24,350 nt of DNA from an uncultured Bacteroidota bacterium (GTDB taxonomy: Bacteria; Bacteroidota; Bacteroidia; UBA7662). Under the pieces are notes generated by a model. It saw nothing but the letters and a program-made list of their open reading frames with translations. It did no database searches and was not told the origin of the DNA. The position numbers and the translations under genes are program-made. Below are positions 8,303 through 14,198 of the stretch, piece after piece. The stretch spans positions 1-24,350 of the forward strand of contig CAIOCC010000027.1 in the NCBI GenBank assembly GCA_903856555.1, given 5' to 3'. The first letter of the stretch is position 1, and each line of letters starts with the position of its first letter.

Positions 8303-9070
8303 TTACCAGCGCAAGGACTCCTTGTTCAAAAAGGCGGCAACACCTTGACGACAGGGCTCGCTTTGGCGGGCTTCCACATTGGTATCGATGGCCTGTTCCA
8401 TCGCTTGCTCCAGGGTTTTTCCGGCATTTTGAGCAAGCAATTTCTTCGTTAATGCCAATGAGTTACCTGAGTTTAACTGAATTAATTGTTGAACAAATTC
8501 ATCCACGCTGGCCTCCAAGGCATCCCTTTCCACCAGGCGATAGACCAAGCCGTAGTCCAAGGCCTGGGCGGCCGTAATGCGCGCTGCATTGAGGAGCAAT
8601 GGCCGGGCATGGCCTTCGCCCATTTTGCGGCAGAGAAAAACGGAAACCATCGCCGGTACAAAGCCAATGGCCGCTTCGGTGTAGGCAAATCGCGCTTCCG
8701 GTACAGCAAAGACCCAGTCGCATACCGATACCAAGCCACAACCACCGGCCAGGGCATGTCCCTGAACCCTGGCAATCACGGGCTTGGGGCCGCTGTAAAG
8801 TCGTTGGTAGAGGTTGGCCAGGCGCTGGGAGTCGTGGCGCTGCTCTGCTTCGGTCCAGGATTGCATGGCCTGCAGCGATTCCAAATCAGCACCCGCACTA
8901 AATACATCGCCGCGCGCTGCCAGAACCAAGGCACGGATTTCATCGTTCTCCATCGCATCGCTGACCGCCTGGTCCAAGGCCTGAACCATGGCAGGATTCA
9001 AGGCGTTTTTTTTGTCGGGACGGTTCAGCGTGATGGTCGCCACCCTGTTTTGAATTTGGTATTCGATCAT
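8303..9070 (-). CDS. Enoyl-CoA hydratase/isomerase family protein (methylglutaconyl-CoA hydratase-like)
   Basis: This is a crotonase-fold protein acting on an acyl-CoA. From the ATG at 9070 it has 255 residues; a GTG two codons upstream (9076) is an alternative start. The oxyanion-hole segments are present as GDVFSAGADL and GHALAGGCGLVS. The first catalytic glutamate of rat crotonase (Glu144) is replaced by Gly112, while the second is kept as Glu132 in YTEAAIGFVP. The GGCGL plus GFVPA pattern resembles LiuC/methylglutaconyl-CoA hydratase-type members of leucine degradation, but the substrate is not proven. It begins about 10 bases after the comEC stop, so it is probably co-transcribed with comEC. 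A role linked to Fe-S assembly is not implied by its position. Confidence 0.85.
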   Translation of the reverse strand: MIEYQIQNRVATITLNRPDKKNALNPAMVQALDQAVSDAMENDEIRALVLAARGDVFSAGADLESLQAMQSWTEAEQRHDSQRLANLYQRLYSGPKPVIARVQGHALAGGCGLVSVCDWVFAVPEARFAYTEAAIGFVPAMVSVFLCRKMGEGHARPLLLNAARITAAQALDYGLVYRLVERDALEASVDEFVQQLIQLNSGNSLALTKKLLAQNAGKTLEQAMEQAIDTNVEARQSEPCRQGVAAFLNKESLRW

Positions 9071-9080
9071 AGGCACAAAT

Positions 9081-11201
9081 CTAGGGCCTGGGCAGGCGGA
9101 CTACGCACAAATCAACCCAGCAAACGCCCTCTCTCATGCATTGCTGTAACAATTCAATGCGTTGGTTTTCCGGATGAAAACCGCTTAAAATCACCACTCC
9201 AGGTGATAGGGCTTCGGTCCACGAGGCTTTGGCGCCTTGGTGCAAAACGAGGAGCTCCACCCGTTCATCGAGTTTTAATTGAACAGGCCCGCAAGCGAGG
9301 AGGGTTCGGTGAGCCGGCCGATTTGTGAGGGGTTCCCAGCGCCAAGTTTCCAATAGGCCGGCCTGGAAAATCACCGGACTTCGATGAATCCAAGCCAAAA
9401 CCTGCGTGGATGGGTTGCTGCGATGGCCCCCTGCTTTGCCGGGGGCCTGATAAGTCCATGTTTGCTGGGACTTGTCTTTGAAGAGGCGCACTTGGTAGGA
9501 TACCTGCCATCCCAGAACGGGTAGAAGGAGCCACCATAGCCATCCCTGGGGCCTCCAGGGCCTGCCCAGGTTGGCCAAGAACATAAACGCAAGGACAAGG
9601 CTCATGAACCATGCCATATCCACTGCCTCAAAACCCGGAAAATGCATGACAGCCCCAGGCAAACGTGAAATAAAACCTGTAACACCATGGGTTAACCCAA
9701 AAAGCAGGGTTCCGAGGGCTTGAACGATCGATCCCAGGAATGGTAGATCCCCCAGGGCGGTCCAAACCAGGGCCAGGGCCAAAAGCGGGCCCGATAGGGG
9801 GACCACCACTAGGTTGGCCGGCAAAAAGTAGAGCGGGAATTGCTTAAAGTAATAAAGCGTTATAGGAGTCGTAACCAATTGAGCGCAAATTGTTAATAAT
9901 GAACTCAAAAACATCGTTCTGGGTAGGCCTTTGCTTAGGAATGGGCTCCAAAGAGCCGCCAAAGGACGGTAAAGCCACAGGAGGCCGGAGACCGCTCCAA
10001 AACTCAAAACGAAACCCGGATCCTGCCAGCAGGTAGGGTCGAAGGCCAGCATGCAGGCGGCGGCTTGAAAGAGAGCGAGCCCCCCGTTATGGGATCCGGC
10101 CATCGCTCGAGCTCCCTCCATCCAAGTCAAAACCAGTCCCGCTCTCCATGCTGAGGAGGCGCCTCCGGTGAGTAAACAGTATCCCAGGACCGGCAACGAG
10201 GTCCCCCAAAGCCGTACCCAAGGAGGGGGCGCCCTGATGATTCCAAGTCGGCAGATTAGACGATAGACCCCGCCCAACAACAGGAGCACCCAGCCATGGA
10301 TCATCAAAACATGCATACCAGACACCGCCAATAGGTGAACAGTGCCGGATTGCTGAAAGGCGAGCTTCGTGCCTCGGTCCAAACCGGCTTTCCACCCCAA
10401 AAGCAGGGCCTGGGATAAACCCCGACTCATGGGGTCCCTCATTCGCTTCGCCATGAGATGGGCTAAGTTTTCTTGGAATCCTCCAAACAGAAGGGCCATT
10501 CGGTCCCAAGGGTCCGCCGGCGCCTGCGGTAGCCAAGCAGGGGGCTCGTCCCAAGCACGGGCCAGGACTGGATGGGGAACTTGAATTTGAGTTTCGATGC
10601 CCTGGCTATGGTAATAGGATCTCAAATCCGGATCTCCTGGCCGGCGGGGTCCGGGAATGGTGCCGGCACGGCCTTGCTCCACCAGCCACAAGTCCCCTAC
10701 AGAGCAGGCTGCCATGGAATTCCGTGCATCAGCGCTTTTAGAAAAGACCAAGAGGACATTGGAACGGCGAGGTTCCAGGCGGACACTCGTTAACGGGGAG
10801 GGTGCATCCAGGGCATATTCAATTTTGGCTCGGTATCGGTTGGCGGATTCCCTGCGGTAGACCCTCACCAATAGCAAGCCGCCCTGAACACAAGACTGCG
10901 CTGGAGGTATTAGGGTTGATTCGGTGGTCAAAATGGGGGGTGCCGCCCCTTGTTGACCGGCCACCAGAAAGGCCAATCCTAGCCAAGCCAAAGCCCCGTG
11001 TATTTTTCGCCAACGATAGGCCAGGGCTAGATTGCTGGGGCCCAATAGCCATAAAGCCAGGAGGCAAAGAGATTGCGCGATGAGGCCCAGGGTTGACCAA
11101 GGTGCGGGGAAGCCCCAAGACCCCACCCAAACACCCATCAACAAAGCCGTCGATAAGCGCACCGTGCGACCCGCCAGGTAATCGTTCGTCCACTGTGCCA
11201 T
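9081..11201 (-). CDS. comEC: ComEC/Rec2 family DNA-uptake channel protein
   Basis: This is a polytopic inner-membrane protein expected to carry single-stranded DNA into the cytosol during natural transformation. The 706 residues show N-terminal membrane segments (about 17-30, 38-52, 68-82), a soluble DUF4131-type region (about 90-205), then the competence domain (about 258-545) with GLSQALLLG, the hallmark LLAVSGMHVLMI (290-301) and many hydrophobic helices. The roughly 150-residue C-terminus has no HxHxDH motif, so the metallo-beta-lactamase-like domain of longer ComEC proteins is missing or degenerate. The ATG at 11201 is preferred over a TTG three codons upstream. It lies 50 bases after the acetyltransferase gene on the same strand. 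Confidence 0.9.
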   Translation of the reverse strand: MAQWTNDYLAGRTVRLSTALLMGVWVGSWGFPAPWSTLGLIAQSLCLLALWLLGPSNLALAYRWRKIHGALAWLGLAFLVAGQQGAAPPILTTESTLIPPAQSCVQGGLLLVRVYRRESANRYRAKIEYALDAPSPLTSVRLEPRRSNVLLVFSKSADARNSMAACSVGDLWLVEQGRAGTIPGPRRPGDPDLRSYYHSQGIETQIQVPHPVLARAWDEPPAWLPQAPADPWDRMALLFGGFQENLAHLMAKRMRDPMSRGLSQALLLGWKAGLDRGTKLAFQQSGTVHLLAVSGMHVLMIHGWVLLLLGGVYRLICRLGIIRAPPPWVRLWGTSLPVLGYCLLTGGASSAWRAGLVLTWMEGARAMAGSHNGGLALFQAAACMLAFDPTCWQDPGFVLSFGAVSGLLWLYRPLAALWSPFLSKGLPRTMFLSSLLTICAQLVTTPITLYYFKQFPLYFLPANLVVVPLSGPLLALALVWTALGDLPFLGSIVQALGTLLFGLTHGVTGFISRLPGAVMHFPGFEAVDMAWFMSLVLAFMFLANLGRPWRPQGWLWWLLLPVLGWQVSYQVRLFKDKSQQTWTYQAPGKAGGHRSNPSTQVLAWIHRSPVIFQAGLLETWRWEPLTNRPAHRTLLACGPVQLKLDERVELLVLHQGAKASWTEALSPGVVILSGFHPENQRIELLQQCMREGVCWVDLCVVRLPRP

Positions 11202-11251
11202 GGACGGCAAATTGTGAGCAGGGACCCCCTGAAATCGTTTCTAAACGTTTA

Positions 11252-11698
11252 TCAACGCGCTTGGTACAGGCAACGATAATGGGCGATATCCGCTTCTTCG
11301 AATTCATCGCCATCGGTCACAAACCCAAGTTGGGTATAAAAGGGAAGGGCCTGAACCTGGGCATGCAGATAAATAGGGCAGCGATCACGCTCGGCCATGG
11401 GTATTAATTCTTCCAAAACAGCTTGTAGCAAGGCCCTGCCCAGGCCCTGCTGTCGATGCGTGGATTCGACCGCCATCCGTTCGATTTTGTAACCAAGGGG
11501 TGTCCGCCTATACCGTGCGCAGGCCACAACCTTTCCATCGACCAAGGCCGCCCAATGTTGGGCAAGTTCCTCAAATTCATCAAATTCCAGTAGCGGATCT
11601 ACCTTTTGTTCTTCCACAAAAACCCGGGATCGCAGGCTGAAAATAGGTTCCATGAGGGCCGAATCGTGGACCCGTACCAGGGTAGGATGATGGTGCAT
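11252..11698 (-). CDS. GNAT-family N-acetyltransferase
   Basis: This is a small acetyl-CoA-dependent acyltransferase of unknown substrate. In 148 residues the GNAT fold is seen as the acetyl-CoA-binding motif A, IERMAVESTHRQQGLGRAL (72-90), with the RQQGLG pyrophosphate loop, and motif B LHAQVQALPFYTQLGF (111-126). The N-terminal RSRVFVEEQKVD (24-34) is typical of ElaA/YitI-like members. It is the first gene of the minus-strand block and is divergent from the aldolase gene. A -7 box lies only 4 bases before its ATG, suggesting a leaderless mRNA. Confidence 0.9.
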   Translation of the reverse strand: MHHHPTLVRVHDSALMEPIFSLRSRVFVEEQKVDPLLEFDEFEELAQHWAALVDGKVVACARYRRTPLGYKIERMAVESTHRQQGLGRALLQAVLEELIPMAERDRCPIYLHAQVQALPFYTQLGFVTDGDEFEEADIAHYRCLYQAR

Positions 11699-11702
11699 GC
11701 GT

Positions 11703-11710
11703 CAAATTTA
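11703..11710 (-). promoter_or_regulatory. -7 promoter box for the GNAT gene (leaderless arrangement)
   Basis: The minus strand reads TAAATTTG, an exact TAnnTTTG match, ending 4 bases before the ATG at 11698. This would place transcription start at or next to the start codon. A TTG lies 15 bases upstream, somewhat close for a -33 element. Confidence 0.5.
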
Positions 11711-11736
11711 GGGCCTGCTCCCCGTCAACTTGGTCT

Positions 11737-11744
11737 TATCTTCG
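11737..11744 (+). promoter_or_regulatory. Possible -7 promoter box for the aldolase-accD unit
   Basis: TATCTTCG differs from TAnnTTTG at one base and lies 28 bases before the aldolase ATG. No well-spaced TTG is seen upstream. Confidence 0.35.
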
Positions 11745-11772
11745 CCCATTCACCAATCCCCTGAACGTATCC

Positions 11773-12825
11773 ATGTCACAGACTGCTCAAATTCTGGGTT
11801 CCCAGGCTGACTATCTCCTGGCCCACCGCTCTTCGACCATCGCCGCTGCCGATTTGCATCTTCCCGGCCCTGATTTTGTGGACCGGGTATGGACTCCTTC
11901 CAATCGTTCCATTCAAGTGATGCGCAGCCTTCAAACCCTGTACGGGCATGGTCGGCTGGCAGGAACAGGATTTTTGTCCATTCTACCTGTTGACCAAGGA
12001 ATTGAGCATTCAGCCGGCGCTTCGTTTGCTCCCAATCCCCGCTATTTCGATTCCGAAAACATCGTTCGATTGGCCCTAGAATCGGGTTGCAATGCCGTAG
12101 CGTCCACCTTTGGAGTCTTGGGTTCGGTGGCCCGTCGTTACGCTCACAAAATCCCTTTCATCGTCAAAATCAACCACAACGAATTTTTATCCTACCCCAA
12201 CGAGTACGATCAAATCATGTTCGGCTCGGTTCGCGAAGCCTGGGAAATGGGTGCCGTGGCCGTTGGTGCGACGATTTATTTTGGTTCCGAAGGGTCCCGT
12301 CGTCAATTGGTCGAAGTGGCCGAGGCCTTTGAAGAGGCTCATTCCCTGGGCATGGCCACCATTTTGTGGTGCTACCTCCGCAACCCTGGTTTCAAGGTGG
12401 ACGGCATCGATTATCATACCTCGACCGACCTGAGCTCGCAGGCCAACCACCTGGGTGTTACCATCCAGGCCGATATCATCAAACAAAAACTCCCCACCAA
12501 CAACGGGGGATACCTGGCCACCAAACATGGCAAAACCCATCGTTTGGTTTACGATCAATTGACCACCGATCACCCCATTGATTTGTGTCGTTACCAAGTA
12601 GCCAACGGCTACATGGGACGAGCCGGTTTGATTAATTCCGGTGGTGAATCCAAAGGAGCCGACGACTTGACCGAAGCCGTTGCCACGGCCGTTATCAACA
12701 AACGAGCCGGCGGTTCAGGTTTGATTTTGGGCCGTAAAGCCTTTCAAAGACCGATGGCCGAGGGGGTTGACTTGTTGAACAAGGTCCAAGACGTTTACCT
12801 GGATTCCAGCATCGATTTCGCCTAA
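11773..12825 (+). CDS. fbaB: Class I fructose-bisphosphate aldolase (DhnA/FbaB type)
   Basis: This enzyme cleaves fructose 1,6-bisphosphate to dihydroxyacetone phosphate and glyceraldehyde 3-phosphate, or makes the reverse bond in gluconeogenesis, through a lysine Schiff base and without metal. The 350-residue length equals that of E. coli FbaB. Visible features are ILPVDQGIEHSAG (70-82), PFIVKINHNEF (128-138) and the likely Schiff-base lysine Lys237 in ADIIKQKLP, followed late by RAGGSGLILGRKAFQRP with the phosphate-binding GGSGLI loop. It is separated from accD by only 3 bases, so they form an operon. Many flavobacteria carry a class II aldolase at this position. Confidence 0.94.
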   Translation: MSQTAQILGSQADYLLAHRSSTIAAADLHLPGPDFVDRVWTPSNRSIQVMRSLQTLYGHGRLAGTGFLSILPVDQGIEHSAGASFAPNPRYFDSENIVRLALESGCNAVASTFGVLGSVARRYAHKIPFIVKINHNEFLSYPNEYDQIMFGSVREAWEMGAVAVGATIYFGSEGSRRQLVEVAEAFEEAHSLGMATILWCYLRNPGFKVDGIDYHTSTDLSSQANHLGVTIQADIIKQKLPTNNGGYLATKHGKTHRLVYDQLTTDHPIDLCRYQVANGYMGRAGLINSGGESKGADDLTEAVATAVINKRAGGSGLILGRKAFQRPMAEGVDLLNKVQDVYLDSSIDFA

Positions 12826-12828
12826 AGC

Positions 12829-13674
12829 ATGGCTTGGTTCAAACGTTCTACCGCCGGGGTGACCACGGCAACCGACGAGAAGCGCGAAGCGCCCGATGGA
12901 TTGTGGTTCAAATGCCCCTCCTGCAAGGCTTCGGTTTTAACCAAAGATTTGCACGAAAATCTTTCGGTATGTCCCAAATGCGATTACCACCATCGCTTGG
13001 GGTCCGAAGGTTATTTCGGTATCCTTTTTGATCAAGGAATTTACGAGGAATTGGATGCAGATTTAATTTCACTGAATCCTCTTAACTTCAAGGATACCAA
13101 GGACTACGGCGATCGCCTTCGGGATGCCCGTGCCAAGACGGGGCTCCGAGATGCCTTGCGGTCCGCCGTTGGTAACCTGAACGGATTTCCCTTGGTGGTG
13201 GCCTGCATGGATTTTGATTTTATTGGCGGGTCGATGGGAACGGTGATGGGGGAGAAAATTGCCCGGGCTGTGGACAAGGCCCGCGCCCTGCGTTGTCCGG
13301 TATTGGTGATTTCCAGATCCGGGGGCGCCCGTATGATGGAGGCCGCTTTTTCTTTGATGCAAATGGCCAAAACATCGGCCAAACTATCCCTGGCCGATAG
13401 GGAGGGGATTCCCTACATCTCCCTCATGACCGATCCTACCACCGGAGGGGTCACCGCATCGTTTGCGATGTTGGGCGATTTGAATTTGGCCGAACCCGGC
13501 GCCTTGATTGGTTTTGCCGGACCCCGCGTGATTCGCGAAACCATCAAGAAGGATTTGCCTCCAGGTTTCCAAAGCGCCGAATCGGTGCTTGAGAGTGGAT
13601 TCTTGGACTTGATCGTTCCGCGACATACCCTGAAGGAGACCTTGGCCCGGCTTTTGTCGCATCTGCGCCCCTAG
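12829..13674 (+). CDS. accD: Acetyl-CoA carboxylase carboxyltransferase subunit beta
   Basis: With AccA, AccD transfers the carboxyl group from biotin to acetyl-CoA, forming malonyl-CoA for fatty-acid synthesis. The 281 residues begin with the four-cysteine zinc ribbon (Cys29, Cys32, Cys48, Cys51). The carboxyltransferase domain follows, with SRSGGARMMEAA (162-173) and DPTTGGVTASFA (202-213) forming the oxyanion and CoA-site loops, then GFAGPRVI. It follows fbaB directly and precedes rpsO, which has its own promoter. Confidence 0.97.
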   Translation: MAWFKRSTAGVTTATDEKREAPDGLWFKCPSCKASVLTKDLHENLSVCPKCDYHHRLGSEGYFGILFDQGIYEELDADLISLNPLNFKDTKDYGDRLRDARAKTGLRDALRSAVGNLNGFPLVVACMDFDFIGGSMGTVMGEKIARAVDKARALRCPVLVISRSGGARMMEAAFSLMQMAKTSAKLSLADREGIPYISLMTDPTTGGVTASFAMLGDLNLAEPGALIGFAGPRVIRETIKKDLPPGFQSAESVLESGFLDLIVPRHTLKETLARLLSHLRP

Positions 13675-13690
13675 CCTCTGACAACAAAAC

Positions 13691-13721
13691 TTGGAAATTG
13701 GCCCTCAAAGCCGTATCTTTG
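13691..13721 (+). promoter_or_regulatory. Promoter for rpsO
   Basis: TTG at 13691-13693, a 20-base spacer and an exact -7 box TATCTTTG (13714-13721) match the Bacteroidota promoter layout. The predicted start is near 13727, giving a leader of about 40 bases before the rpsO ATG. Confidence 0.75.
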
Positions 13722-13766
13722 CGATTCTAAATTTTAAAACCAACAGCGGCCCCAAATAAGCGGAAA

Positions 13767-14036
13767 ATGTATCTAGACAAAACCAAAAGAGCCGAACTCT
13801 ACACCCAATTCGGCCACAACGCCCAGGATTCAGGCACGGCAGAAAGCCAGATTGCCCAGTTTTCCTTCCGTATTGCTCACCTGACCGAGCACCTCAAGAA
13901 AAACAAAAAGGACTATTCCACCCAGCTTTCCCTCATCAAAATGGTCGGAAAGCGCCGGGATTTACTCAATTACCTGAAGCAAATTGACATCGCTCGTTAC
14001 AGGGCGGTGATCGAGAAACTCGGTCTTCGCAGGTAA
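13767..14036 (+). CDS. rpsO: 30S ribosomal protein S15
   Basis: S15 binds 16S rRNA early in assembly of the small subunit. The 89-residue length is standard. Recognisable segments are the Gly/Thr-containing DSGTAESQIA (22-31), HLTEHLKKNKKDY (38-50) and the 16S-binding helix region MVGKRRDLLNYL (59-70). It has its own promoter upstream and a stem-loop terminator directly after the stop codon, so much of its transcript may end before pnp. Confidence 0.98.
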   Translation: MYLDKTKRAELYTQFGHNAQDSGTAESQIAQFSFRIAHLTEHLKKNKKDYSTQLSLIKMVGKRRDLLNYLKQIDIARYRAVIEKLGLRR

Positions 14037-14040
14037 TTTC

Positions 14041-14069
14041 AAAGGCGGTTCCCCAGGGGCCGCCTTTTT
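14041..14069 (+). terminator. Intrinsic terminator after rpsO
   Basis: AAAGGCGG (14041-14048) pairs perfectly with CCGCCTTT (14060-14067) around an 11-base loop, and a run of five T (14065-14069) closes the 3' side. It lies 4 bases past the rpsO stop codon. Confidence 0.75.
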
Positions 14070-14140
14070 GCGTTCACCGGATCTTCGACCCTCAAGGGTC
14101 CCTAAGCATGCATGGTTCGGTGTGCATACCATCTCCTTAC

Positions 14141-14191
14141 GGTAAACCTCATCCGATGATGACGTCTGCCCTTTATTCAACCCCGTTTACC
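14141..14191 (+). promoter_or_regulatory. Inverted repeat in the pnp leader
   Basis: GGTAAAC (14141-14147) and GTTTACC (14185-14191) are perfect 7-bp inverted arms 37 bases apart, the second ending 7 bases before the pnp ATG. In RNA they could form a stem just upstream of the start codon. A smaller symmetric element, GACCCT-ca-AGGGTC, lies at 14087-14100. No clear -7 box was found in this 162-base gap, so pnp may depend on read-through from rpsO. Confidence 0.4.
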
Positions 14192-14198
14192 CAAATTT

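Noticed and set aside
8486..9328. Open frame of 280 codons on the plus strand, antisense to the hydratase and comEC
   Set aside because: It spans the junction of two real minus-strand genes and has no family resemblance.
11242..11251. Palindrome TAAACGTTTA between the GNAT and comEC genes
   Set aside because: A 10-bp AT-rich palindrome is expected by chance, and no promoter box lies near it on the comEC strand.
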